From: Xenorhabdus eapokensis
GTDB lineage: Bacteria > Pseudomonadota > Gammaproteobacteria > Enterobacterales > Enterobacteriaceae
Reading direction: 5' to 3'
Assembly: GCF_001908105.1 (NCBI RefSeq)
Contig: NZ_MKGQ01000030.1
Span: 1-32,771 of the forward strand
DNA: 32,771 bases
The notes beneath the pieces are model-generated. The model was not told where the DNA came from and did not search any database. It was given only the letters and a program-made list of their open reading frames with translations. Positions 16,294 to 23,190 of this stretch are shown here, piece by piece (positions within the stretch are counted from its first letter, which is position 1; each line of letters starts with the position of its first letter). The translations under genes were made by a program, and so were the position numbers.

Positions 16294-16548
16294 ATGAGCC
16301 GTTTAAGCATCGACATTACCGAGCGGCAGCATCAAAACTTGAAAGCGGCAGCCGCCTTGCAAGGCAAGACGCTCCGGCAATATGCGCTCGAACGCCTATT
16401 TCCCGGTCAGGACGAGGACAACGAGGCATGGCTGGAACTCAAAACCATGCTGGAAACACGCATTCACGACGGACTGGACGGCAAGATATCCCAAAAAAGC
16501 GTCAACGACATTCTCAATGAAGAACTTTCGAAGGAAAAACGCAGTTGA
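16294..16548 (+). CDS. Ribbon-helix-helix antitoxin (ParD/RelB type)
   Basis: An 84-aa protein starting after AGGAG. The N-terminus, SRLSIDITERQHQNLKAAAA, is a typical ribbon-helix-helix DNA-binding module (beta strand then two helices). The C-terminal 40 residues are acidic and helical, the part that would wrap and block the toxin. A near-perfect inverted repeat upstream (16239-16270) is the likely autoregulatory operator. The gene overlaps the toxin by four bases. Confidence 0.88.
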   Translation: MSRLSIDITERQHQNLKAAAALQGKTLRQYALERLFPGQDEDNEAWLELKTMLETRIHDGLDGKISQKSVNDILNEELSKEKRS

Positions 16549-16850
16549 CGGACTATATCCTCACGCAAGCCGCCGAGGCAGATTTACGCGCCGTTATCCG
16601 CTATACGCGCCAGCATTGGGGCGAGGCGCAGGTACGCCGCTACATTGAAAAATTGGAGAGCGCAATGACACGGCTCGCCACCGGGCAAGGCATATTCAGG
16701 GACATGGGTACGCTCTTTCCGGCATTGCGCATGGCACACTGTGAACATCACTATGTTTTTTGCCTGCCGCGCATCAACGAACCGGCACTGATCGTGGCAA
16801 TTTTTCACGAACGTATGGATCTGCTCACGCGACTTTCCGGCAGGCTATAG
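16545..16850 (+). CDS. ParE/RelE-family toxin
   Basis: A 101-aa protein starting at TTG within the overlap TTGA, where the antitoxin stops, so translation is coupled. The N-terminus YILTQAAEADLRAVIRYTRQHWGEAQVRRYI is the standard ParE opening. The C-terminal strand segment, ALIVAIFHERMDLLTRL, is also typical. ParE toxins inhibit gyrase, and RelE relatives cut mRNA on ribosomes. The sequence looks closer to ParE. With its antitoxin it should act as a plasmid addiction module. Confidence 0.9.
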   Translation: MTDYILTQAAEADLRAVIRYTRQHWGEAQVRRYIEKLESAMTRLATGQGIFRDMGTLFPALRMAHCEHHYVFCLPRINEPALIVAIFHERMDLLTRLSGRL

Positions 16851-16959
16851 GCAGGAAAAGGCAATTGCAGGGCAATCAATGCAATATTGACTAAGATAAG
16901 AAATTTTAGGAAATTAAAAGAGATTTTACGCAATTTTAACACGCAGAGCCGTTGCGTAA

Positions 16960-16975
16960 CCGGAAAAAAGGCACA
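16960..16975. repeat. Stray iteron beyond the 3' end of repB
   Basis: CCGGAAAAAAGGCACA, identical to the core of the iterons at 17878-17955, sits 8 bp past the repB stop codon. A single distant iteron on the other side of the initiator gene could support handcuffing or looping in copy control. Confidence 0.85.
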
Positions 16976-16983
16976 TTTAAAAT

Positions 16984-17772
16984 TTAAAGCAAGCGGCCTT
17001 GCGGGTCGCGCCTGAAATCAAACCGCACCTTGGCAACCTTGCGACCAGCTTTGCTGGGATTCCAGTCTATGATCCAGCCGTCCTTTTCCGTCAGTTCCTT
17101 GACGGCCGGCTCAATGATTTTGCGGCGGATGTTCGCGAAGTTTCCGCGCTGTTTTTCGGTGGCATCCATTGAAGTGCAAAAGTCATCAATGCTGTATTCC
17201 GCCCATCCTGTCGATTCAAAGCGCATCAAAAGTTCCAACAGCTTCCACGAATAGGCCGAGCGCAGGGCACTGGCCTGTTGAAGCTGGTAGGTTGTAAATT
17301 GACGTTTCAAGCCTGTTAAGTGTGGCAGCAAGGCTGGCCACCAATGCAACTCTACCCATCCTTCGCCGGCCTGATATTTGGCCGCCCCAATCCAACGCAT
17401 CTGAACTTTTGTCTTTATCAAAGATTTGCCATTGCGCCGGTAGGCCGGTTCGTAAAAAGTGATAGAGCGGTTATAAAGCGATTTTGCGCTGGCTTGTAAC
17501 TGGTCGTAGGCCGTATCAAGCGTGACGTCGAAGACTTCCGCATACTCCATTGCGGTAATGCGCGTGACAGGCACATCAAGAGGGCGGCGCGGCTTTTTAC
17601 TGTCGAGTTTTGACACGCAGCAGGCAACCAGACGTTTTTCTGAAAGTGTGAGGCCATGTCCGGCACGGGTGAGGGCATTGGTCATGCTCACCCAACGCTC
17701 CCCCGCCGGCCGCTCAATACTGTCGGCGTTGTAACCATCCGCCTTGTGTGCTGTCGCTGTTTTTGCGTTCAT
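16984..17772 (-). CDS. repB: Rep_3-family replication initiator
   Basis: Theta-type plasmid initiator of the Rep_3 superfamily. ATG 17772 (MNAKTATAHK), with AAGGA nine bases upstream, gives 262 aa; a GTG at 17817 is possible but lacks a ribosome site. Two winged-helix domains are expected, and typical stretches are seen: VSMTNALTRAGHGLTLSEKR near the N-terminus, then YDQLQASAKSLYNRSI, and SWKLLELLMRF followed by YSIDDF. It would bind the iterons upstream (17878-17955) to open the origin. Half-iteron sequences AGGCACA at about 17812 and 17846, in its own promoter, suggest autoregulation. Confidence 0.93.
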   Translation of the reverse strand: MNAKTATAHKADGYNADSIERPAGERWVSMTNALTRAGHGLTLSEKRLVACCVSKLDSKKPRRPLDVPVTRITAMEYAEVFDVTLDTAYDQLQASAKSLYNRSITFYEPAYRRNGKSLIKTKVQMRWIGAAKYQAGEGWVELHWWPALLPHLTGLKRQFTTYQLQQASALRSAYSWKLLELLMRFESTGWAEYSIDDFCTSMDATEKQRGNFANIRRKIIEPAVKELTEKDGWIIDWNPSKAGRKVAKVRFDFRRDPQGRLL

Positions 17773-17866
17773 CTGTGCCGTCCTTCCCGTTCCTGTGCCA
17801 TGATTCATTCTAGGCACATTTTATAAATTATGCCCAGTTTTTTTTAGGCACAGTTTGGAACGGATC

Positions 17867-17955
17867 TGTGGATAGCACCGGAAAAAAGGCACAATAACCG
17901 GAAAAAAGGCACAGTAAACCGGAAAAAGAGCACAATAAACCGGAAAAAAGGCACA
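17867..17955. other. Iteron origin of replication (oriV) with DnaA-box-like site
   Basis: Four tandem copies of CCGGAAAAAAGGCACA start at 17878, 17898, 17919 and 17940, a period of 20-21 bp or two helical turns. The third copy has one swapped pair of bases. TGTGGATAG at 17867-17875 is one base off a DnaA box. AT-rich DNA follows (17956-18060), suited to strand opening. The arrangement, next to a Rep_3 gene, is that of a classic iteron plasmid. Confidence 0.92.
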
Positions 17956-18071
17956 ATTATCTATTGTAACATACTGATTTATAATATGAATTCATCTATA
18001 AACTTTATGAACTTAAAAAACCATAAGAAAAACGCGCGTACCAGTGAACAATTCCATACCAATACCATCAT

Positions 18072-18206
18072 GTGAACACCAAAAATCGTGCTCTCAATCA
18101 TGCTTGTGAAGCAATCAAAATCAGTGATCAGGAGCGTCTTATACAAAGTCACTTTCTTATATTGGCTGATAATAATAGTAGAAGACGGGCTTTTCGGTAT
18201 CTATAG
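18072..18206 (+). CDS. Possible 44-aa peptide or gene relic
   Basis: A GTG-started frame reading NTKNRALNHACEAIKISDQE and ending SRRRAFRYL looks protein-like (helical, charged, no low complexity). It has no ribosome site and no recognised family. It lies between the iteron origin and the ColE1-type origin. It may be the C-terminal relic of a gene that came with the ColE1 module. Confidence 0.25.
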   Translation: MNTKNRALNHACEAIKISDQERLIQSHFLILADNNSRRRAFRYL

Positions 18207-18272
18207 AAAAAAGCGCACGTGTAATGACTTGTAACAACGGAAAGACTGAAAGAAAAAGAAAAAAGATCTTTC

Positions 18273-18301
18273 TTGAGATCCTTTGAGTTAGGTTGTAATC
18301 T
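18273..18301 (+). promoter_or_regulatory. RNAII (replication primer) promoter of ColE1-type origin
   Basis: TTGAGA (18273-18278) and TAATCT (18296-18301) are 17 bp apart and match the RNAII promoter of ColE1/p15A plasmids in sequence and spacing, including the surrounding GATC-TTTCTTGAGATCC. Transcription should start near 18308 and run rightward through the origin. Confidence 0.88.
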
Positions 18302-18304
18302 TTA

Positions 18305-18855
18305 ATCTTGAAAAGAAAAAAAACCACCCCTGCAAGGGTGGCCTTTTTCAAGATTGAACTGTTCTAGCAAAACAGTTCAATCGTGGTAACTAGCTTTTAC
18401 GAGAAGCCGTCACCGAAAATGTCCTTTTAGTGTAGCCTTAAATGGTCAATCACTTCAAGCAATTCTCTCTGATTTTTTATCAACCTTCTCGTTAAATCTT
18501 ATTACCAGTGGCTGTTGCCAATGGCGATTTATCGTGTCTGTTGGGGTTGGAATCGTGAGACTAGTTACCTAACAGGCGGCAACGGTCGGACTGAACGGGG
18601 GGATCGTGCATACAGTCCAGCTTGGAGCGAACTGCCTAACCGGAACTGAATATCAGGCGTGGAATGAGAAAACGCGGCCAAAACAGCGGAAATGGTATCG
18701 GTAAACCGTAGGGCAGGAACAGGAGAGCGCATGAGGGAGCGGATTACTGGAAACGGTAGTCATCTTTAAGTCCTGTCAGGTTTCGTCACCTTTGACTTGA
18801 GTGTCTATTTTTTTATGATACTCGTCAGGGGGGCGGAGCCTATGGAAAAACGCCA
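18305..18855 (+). ncRNA. RNAII primer and ColE1/p15A-type origin
   Basis: The stretch resembles ColE1/p15A RNAII throughout: TTACCAGTGGCTG near 18500, CAACGGTCGGACTGAACGGG near 18578, CAGCTTGGAGCGAACTGCC near 18618, GAACAGGAGAGCGCATGAGG near 18717, and GGGGGGCGGAGCCTATGG followed by AAAAACGCC at 18828-18854, where RNA-to-DNA switching occurs in ColE1. No Rep protein is needed; the host RNase H and Pol I act. It is the second replicon on this plasmid, within 320 bp of the iteron origin. Confidence 0.93.
18310..18422 (-). ncRNA. RNAI, antisense copy-number regulator
   Basis: Antisense RNA of about 110 nt complementary to the 5' end of RNAII. Its promoter is on the minus strand: -35 TTGAAG (complement of 18453-18458) and -10 TACACT (complement of 18429-18434), as in ColE1. 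Three stem-loops are visible: GGTGAC/GTTACC; a 12-bp perfect stem at 18352-18363 with 18371-18382; and the terminator stem at about 18324-18342 followed by T8. The stem sequences differ from ColE1 and p15A, so it should be a distinct compatibility type. Confidence 0.85.
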
Positions 18856-18860
18856 TCTCT

Positions 18861-19150
18861 TTCCTGTTGTCCAGTCTTTTTTACTCCCATAGATTGTTTT
18901 ACTTTGATCTACCGTTGATCATTGTACAGTGTGTGTTTTCTATTAAACCTTTTTAATATCATCTTTATGTTTTTTGTTCCATTGAACTGTAAAAGCTCAG
19001 GTTGGAGCTTGATATGGCATACCAGAGATAGACGATGCTTGTCCAGCTAAACGCGGCTATCTCTTTAGGCACTGACCGGCCATCGCATCATTAAAAATAT
19101 GTAGATTTTCTTCTGTAATTGCTCCAAAATTATTCCAATATCATAACTAC
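18861..19150. other. Leading region downstream of the ColE1-type origin
   Basis: No gene seen. Two hairpins stand out: AAGCTC (18993-18998) with GAGCTT (19005-19010), and AGAGATAG (19024-19031) with CTATCTCT (19057-19064). In ColE1-like plasmids this position holds primosome-assembly or single-strand initiation sites, so these stems may serve that role. The DNA then becomes AT-rich up to the effector gene. Confidence 0.4.
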
Positions 19151-19879
19151 ATGGATGATGTGAACATGAAAAATCCTTACTGTACAGTCGATGAGCTTGG
19201 ATTTCCAAAATTTGATGCCTTTGACTTTATGCGGTATAAATTTTTACCTGATAATCCTAGGTTCGTAACAGGGGAAAGTTATTTATGGGCCTATAAAGCC
19301 GCCTATTTGCAATATAATACAAATTTAATCATAAAATATGCACATGAAGCAAAAATACCAGTACTCCTTCTTGCTGGTGTTGCTGTTGCTGAGGCAGGAG
19401 GAAAACCAGATAGAATTAAAGCATATGGTGTTTTACAGGTGAGGCAAATTTTTCACGACACATTTAATGGTGACAATAAAAAATCAAATGCAACATCCGT
19501 TGGTGTGTTGGCCATTCAATTAAGAGCCGCTGCTGAAACATTGGGAATAGATCCGTCAACGTTAACAACGAAACAACAACTTCAACTTTCTCATTGCCTC
19601 CTAACAGATGACTTTAATATAAGAATATCTGCCTTGCATTTAAGGGATTTAATCCTCCATGACTATCCTGATATCAAAGATACAAGTGTTCTCACTGATG
19701 AGCAAATCATATTGGCCGGTTCTCGATATAATAGAGGAATAGAGAGAGATAAAAAGGATTTTATAAAATCCATATATTCACCGAGCAACTTAAAAGAAAG
19801 AGATTATAGCTCATATGGAAGAAGGATATTAGAAAAGAAAAAGTCAATACATATGATCTTAGGAGTTAATGGTGAGTAG
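19151..19879 (+). CDS. Putative T6SS peptidoglycan-hydrolase effector
   Basis: A 242-aa AT-rich gene. Residues about 70-135 resemble a lysozyme/transglycosylase-like fold: LLLAGVAVAEAGGKPDRIKA, with Glu81 as the candidate catalytic acid, followed by SVGVLAIQLRAAAETLG. Near residue 198 comes AGSRYNRGIERD. Similar proteins occur in enterobacteria next to hcp or vgrG genes and small membrane proteins, from memory. Here a membrane protein overlaps its end and an hcp gene faces it. There is no signal peptide, as expected for a cargo carried by Hcp. ATG 19151 or 19166 could be the start; GGATG precedes the second. The enzymatic role is inferred. Confidence 0.65.
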   Translation: MDDVNMKNPYCTVDELGFPKFDAFDFMRYKFLPDNPRFVTGESYLWAYKAAYLQYNTNLIIKYAHEAKIPVLLLAGVAVAEAGGKPDRIKAYGVLQVRQIFHDTFNGDNKKSNATSVGVLAIQLRAAAETLGIDPSTLTTKQQLQLSHCLLTDDFNIRISALHLRDLILHDYPDIKDTSVLTDEQIILAGSRYNRGIERDKKDFIKSIYSPSNLKERDYSSYGRRILEKKKSIHMILGVNGE

Positions 19880-20177
19880 TAAAATAAAATACATCATTTA
19901 TTATGTATTTTGTTTGTTCATTATATATTCGTTTTCTTTTTTTGAAGAAGAAATATATATTGATGGAATGGAAATAAAAAATGCGTGTGTCGCTCATCGT
20001 ACATTTGTCGCTGATGATACACGAGATGTCTCTGCCCCTGTGGCCGCTTTGTTTATACTTCCTCTGCTGTTCAAGACAATGAAGCTTAAGTTTAAGTCAT
20101 CGAAGATAAACGTCATGTTGATATCATTGATTATGTATTGGACATGGCGTTTTTTTATAAGAATAATATTTTGTTGA
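19869..20177 (+). CDS. Small membrane protein, probable immunity partner
   Basis: A 102-aa protein with three hydrophobic segments (about residues 7-25, 53-70 and 80-101) and a periplasmic-looking polar loop between the first two. AGGAG lies just before the ATG, which is inside the last codons of the effector gene (11-bp overlap), so the two are made together. A membrane protein coupled to a wall-degrading toxin is the usual design of an immunity protein that protects the periplasm. No family is recognised, so the role is inferred from position and topology. Confidence 0.6.
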   Translation: MVSSKIKYIIYYVFCLFIIYSFSFFEEEIYIDGMEIKNACVAHRTFVADDTRDVSAPVAALFILPLLFKTMKLKFKSSKINVMLISLIMYWTWRFFIRIIFC

Positions 20178-20200
20178 CCCCTCTAAAACATTCAGAGGGG
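20178..20200. terminator. Hairpin between convergent effector operon and hcp
   Basis: CCCCTCT (20178-20184) pairs with AGAGGGG (20194-20200) around a 9-nt loop. It sits between two convergent genes and could end transcription from both sides. T-runs are weak. Confidence 0.5.
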
Positions 20201-20208
20201 ATATGATA

Positions 20209-20688
20209 TTAATATATCCTGTCTTCCCAAAAACTATATCCAGAAGTACCAGCAATGTGATGTTGCCACGTTATACTCGCATATTGAATAGATAGCATTT
20301 CTTCCGGCTGATGATCATCATGATTTATAGAATGAGGGTAATTAACATTCATTCTTTCTATAAATGCTTTTATTAATTTGACGGAGTAATATAGTTCGTT
20401 TCCGCCATTCATTGATGTTCTATAAAAGAAAAATTCAATTTCAAGCTCTTCGTTCTCAGATATTGCAACACCGAGTAATGGTGAGGATTTGTCTATTGGC
20501 TTTATGAATGAAACAGGGCGGTGATTAACATTGTTCATTCTTGTCATTTCATGTTCAACGGAAAGAACCAACACCTCATCTTCATGCTCTTTTTGATATT
20601 TGTTGCCAATGGAATCAACGGTAGAGCAACCCGCAGATATCAAACCTTGTTTCTTCCCTTTTATTGTTGCATATATTAAATTTGCCAT
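20209..20688 (-). CDS. hcp: Orphan Hcp, type VI secretion tube/carrier protein
   Basis: A 159-aa protein of the enterobacterial Hcp type: ANLIYATIKGKKQGLISAG at the start, then CSTVDSIGNKYQKEHEDEV, PIDKSSPLLGVAIS, and the C-terminal SITWQHHIAGTSGYSFWEDR. Hcp stacks into hexameric rings in the T6SS tube and carries small effectors in its lumen. No other T6SS gene (tssB/C, vgrG, clpV) is in the window, so this copy must rely on a chromosomal system. AGGAG precedes the ATG, and a TATAAT (complement of 20718-20723) may be its promoter. It faces the effector gene. Confidence 0.93.
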   Translation of the reverse strand: MANLIYATIKGKKQGLISAGCSTVDSIGNKYQKEHEDEVLVLSVEHEMTRMNNVNHRPVSFIKPIDKSSPLLGVAISENEELEIEFFFYRTSMNGGNELYYSVKLIKAFIERMNVNYPHSINHDDHQPEEMLSIQYASITWQHHIAGTSGYSFWEDRIY

Positions 20689-20895
20689 ACAATCTCCTAG
20701 ATTAATATAATATGCCCATTATAAGAGAATTAATGATACGAAATTCTTTCACTTTAATGGTATTTAAAAAAAATTAAGTGCCTAATTAAATTTGTTATAC
20801 TATCTGGCTACTTGACTACTTAAGTTAAGCAATATCTTTTTTGCTTGTTAAGGATTTTGTGAATGAAATTTGTCAAGGCGATCCGGTTTTTCTCA

Positions 20896-21351
20896 TTATT
20901 TGAGTAAAACGGTGATCACCGCAACAATTGCGACTACCGCAGAAATCCCTGCTATCATGGCAGAGATCAATGCGCTTTTTTTGGCTGTTTGAACACTATG
21001 TGCACTGACCACTGTATCATGACTTGCGGCCTGTGCCTCTCTCATTTTGTGTTTAAGTTCGTCGCTTGCTTCATTGACCGCTTCAAGAATGGCGTTCCTG
21101 ATCTGCTCACTCACATAGTTTGACGCATCGGTGATGATCTTCCCTGCCGTTGCCTTGGACTGTTCGACCTGCTGTTGCAGATTGACGGTTAAGGCAAGAT
21201 TGGCAGCCTCATACTGTTTTGTGACATTCTCAATATAACGGTTCAAGACAATGTCATTCACTGTTACGGTTACAAGAATCGGGTCGTCTTTATCCAACAG
21301 GACGTTATGTCGGATCGCAACCTCTTTTCGTATTTCGTCAAAGTCGATCAT
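20896..21351 (-). CDS. traM: TraM-like conjugation protein
   Basis: A 151-aa protein with a long amphipathic coiled coil (about residues 45-115) and a C-terminal membrane anchor (AMIAGISAVVAIVAVITVLL). In RP4 the order traM-traL-traK runs leftward from oriT, and this gene holds the TraM place, size and topology. RP4 TraM aids transfer but is poorly understood. AGGA lies seven bases before the ATG. It is 18 bp from the traL stop. Confidence 0.82.
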   Translation of the reverse strand: MIDFDEIRKEVAIRHNVLLDKDDPILVTVTVNDIVLNRYIENVTKQYEAANLALTVNLQQQVEQSKATAGKIITDASNYVSEQIRNAILEAVNEASDELKHKMREAQAASHDTVVSAHSVQTAKKSALISAMIAGISAVVAIVAVITVLLK

Positions 21352-21369
21352 GGCCGGTTCCTGTTTTCT

Positions 21370-22089
21370 TTAGAGGACAAGTGCAAGTTGATCAAAAATG
21401 GCCTTTTTGATCCTTGACAATCTGGATTTGGACATAAGACCGAAATCAGGAGACAGGTTTACTTCATCAAATGTCAATTTGCCATCAAGCATCACTTTTA
21501 CATCCTCACCGAATGTGCTGGCCGTCTGGCGCATGACACGAACAAGACCCGCTATACGATCCTTATACCTGTCATAGACCTTCATTTGCTCGAAGGTTTT
21601 TCCTTCGGCCTCTATGACGCCAAAGAACTCGTTTAACCACACAATCAGCACTGCATGTTCAGGCAGGTATTCAATCAATGAAGCAAGACCGCTCAACGTG
21701 TCGCGCAATGCTTGGCCGCCAGTGATGACGGTGTGAATGACAACCTGTTTTCCATGTTCAGCGATGAGATTCATCGCATCGTTTTCGGCGATGTAGTAGG
21801 AAAGTGGAATGAAGGAGGCCGCTCCGTTATCAATGACGAAATTGGTATCCTCTTTCACGATTTTCTCGATCAGTTGGTCAAAATTTCGCTCAACCAGTGT
21901 TCCCCTTTCCATCAATTCCAAACGTTGCGTGTTAAAAGCTTTATAGCCTGAAAGCGTTGCATTCACAGGGTCAGTGTCAATGGCCGTCACCGCTTCCCCT
22001 TTTCCTTGCAAATACTGGATGAGAAGGGAAGCGATAAAAGACTTCCCAACACCACCTTTGCCTTGAAGTGTAAGATGAACCTGTTTCAT
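21370..22089 (-). CDS. traL: TraL-like ParA/MinD-type ATPase
   Basis: A 239-aa deviant-Walker ATPase. GKGGVGKS lies near residues 10-17 from ATG 22089; the GTG at 22095 is less likely because AAAGG would sit on top of it. AIDTDPVNATLSGYKAFN is typical of the TraL family of conjugative plasmids, between traM and traK. In RP4 it is not strictly essential for transfer, and a positioning role is possible. Confidence 0.9.
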   Translation of the reverse strand: MKQVHLTLQGKGGVGKSFIASLLIQYLQGKGEAVTAIDTDPVNATLSGYKAFNTQRLELMERGTLVERNFDQLIEKIVKEDTNFVIDNGAASFIPLSYYIAENDAMNLIAEHGKQVVIHTVITGGQALRDTLSGLASLIEYLPEHAVLIVWLNEFFGVIEAEGKTFEQMKVYDRYKDRIAGLVRVMRQTASTFGEDVKVMLDGKLTFDEVNLSPDFGLMSKSRLSRIKKAIFDQLALVL

Positions 22090-22106
22090 AGGCACCTTTC
22101 CCTTTT

Positions 22107-22412
22107 TTAGATGAGATCGTCACGGGTATTGGCACTGTTTGGATTGTGTTGAAAGCCGGGAGAGTTGGCTTTCATTGCTTGATCTTCGTTCATGATTTCT
22201 TTTTTTTGGTGCCCATTTGGTTTTGTTTTTAATATGTATCGGTTGACATATTTCGTGAATTGGGGATAGCCGATTTGAAGTTTGTCTTTGTGATCGGCAT
22301 AGATCACCTTCAACGGATATCCCTTTTCAACCAATGTTCGAAAAAGATCAATGTGAGCCAAGAAAGCGACCCGCCCTTGGCCACGATATGTTTTTGTGTT
22401 TTTGTCATTCAT
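22107..22412 (-). CDS. traK: TraK-like oriT-binding protein
   Basis: A 101-aa basic protein with the TraK pattern GRVAFLAHIDLFRTLVEKGY, then IYADHKDKLQIGYPQFTKYV, which is a helix-turn-helix-like segment. RP4 TraK binds and bends DNA beside nic and promotes relaxosome formation. Here the gene points away from oriT, which lies 225 bp to its right, with traJ on the other side, exactly as in RP4. The C-terminal 30 residues are polar and probably disordered. AGGAAAAG precedes the ATG. Confidence 0.9.
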   Translation of the reverse strand: MNDKNTKTYRGQGRVAFLAHIDLFRTLVEKGYPLKVIYADHKDKLQIGYPQFTKYVNRYILKTKPNGHQKKEIMNEDQAMKANSPGFQHNPNSANTRDDLI

Positions 22413-22545
22413 TGGCTTTTCCTGATTGAGTTTGTATGGTTTTTATACGATGCAATCATTCCAGAACGCAAGGCAATACAGAGAAATTCTAGGCAAGTTA
22501 ATGAAATATTTTGTGTTATTGCGTTGTATACAGGTAACTTAAAGT

Positions 22546-22621
22546 AACTATAGGCAACTATAATAAATAAAAACGTTATTTTAAATAATTATTTACAACT
22601 AAAATACTATTGCCTATAGTT
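22546..22621. promoter_or_regulatory. Divergent traK/traJ promoter region with inverted repeat
   Basis: AACTATAGGCAA (22546-22557) and TTGCCTATAGTT (22610-22621) are perfect 12-bp inverted arms around AT-rich DNA. Rightward, TTTACA (22592-22597) and TATAGT (22615-22620) are 17 bp apart, a good promoter for traJ whose -10 lies within the right arm. The mirrored TATAGT in the left arm would serve traK. A repressor binding both arms would shut both operons. Confidence 0.65.
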
Positions 22622-22636
22622 TAGGCGGAGTGTGAT

Positions 22637-22661
22637 GGCAAGATGTGTGTTGTAGGCCTAC
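22637..22661 (-). other. oriT: RP4-like origin of transfer (oriT, nic region)
   Basis: Read on the minus strand, GGCCTAC, seven to eight bases and ATCTTGCC match RP4 oriT (GGCCTAC...ATCCTGCC) with the same spacing. The nick by analogy is between G and C of ATCTTG|CC, that is between 22639 and 22638. GTAGGCCTAC (22652-22661) is a palindrome where RP4 has the TraJ-binding arm. Small hairpins lie further right (22722-22733 and 22739-22752). Position between traK and traJ supports the call. Confidence 0.8.
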
Positions 22662-22815
22662 GCTCCTGCGTCGCTTCGTCCTTCACCCCCTCCTTACTCG
22701 CCTGCGGCTCGACGGTTTTTTGCCCTGCGGGGCTGACAGTCGCTCCCGCGACAAACCCAAACGGAAACGCCTGTTCTGCACTGCAACCGCAACACAAACG
22801 TTCAAGGTGGTTTTG

Positions 22816-23190
22816 ATGAACAGAAAGAAAGCACAAAAAAAAGAGGTTTGTCCCCGTCCCCGGCGCGCCGTGCCGCCCATCAAGGTTTGGGTCACGGATG
22901 ATGAGAAGACGGAAATAACGGCACGGGCGGCACAAGCTGGCCTGTCGTTATCCTCTTATATGAAAGCGGCTGGATTGAATCATCCTGTTCGCTCCCGCGT
23001 TGATCTTGTCGCTGTTGCCGATTTGGCCAAGGTCAATGGCGATCTTGGTCGTGTCGCCGGCCTTTTGAAACTGTGGCTGCTCGAAAAACGCGGCCAAGGG
23101 GTACGATCCACTGACGTGGAGACGATGATGAAAGACTTTCGCGTCATACAGGCCGAAATGTTGGCGCTTATGACACGGGTCATCCGATGA
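22816..23190 (+). CDS. traJ: TraJ/MobC relaxosome accessory protein
   Basis: A 124-aa basic protein. ATG 22816 follows AAGGTGG; the longer frame upstream runs through oriT and is not coding. IKVWVTDDEKTEITARAAQAGLSLSSYMK is a ribbon-helix-helix module typical of TraJ/MobC, which places the relaxase at nic. The C-terminal half (DLAKVNGDLGRVAGLLKLWL) matches the MobC conserved segment. Its stop overlaps the traI start by four bases (ATGA). Confidence 0.93.
   Translation: MNRKKAQKKEVCPRPRRAVPPIKVWVTDDEKTEITARAAQAGLSLSSYMKAAGLNHPVRSRVDLVAVADLAKVNGDLGRVAGLLKLWLLEKRGQGVRSTDVETMMKDFRVIQAEMLALMTRVIR

Noticed and set aside
16239..17955. CRISPR array (repeats near the rep gene)
   Set aside because: The 16-bp repeats are spaced 20-21 bp with almost no spacer and sit by a Rep_3 gene, so they are iterons; no cas genes.
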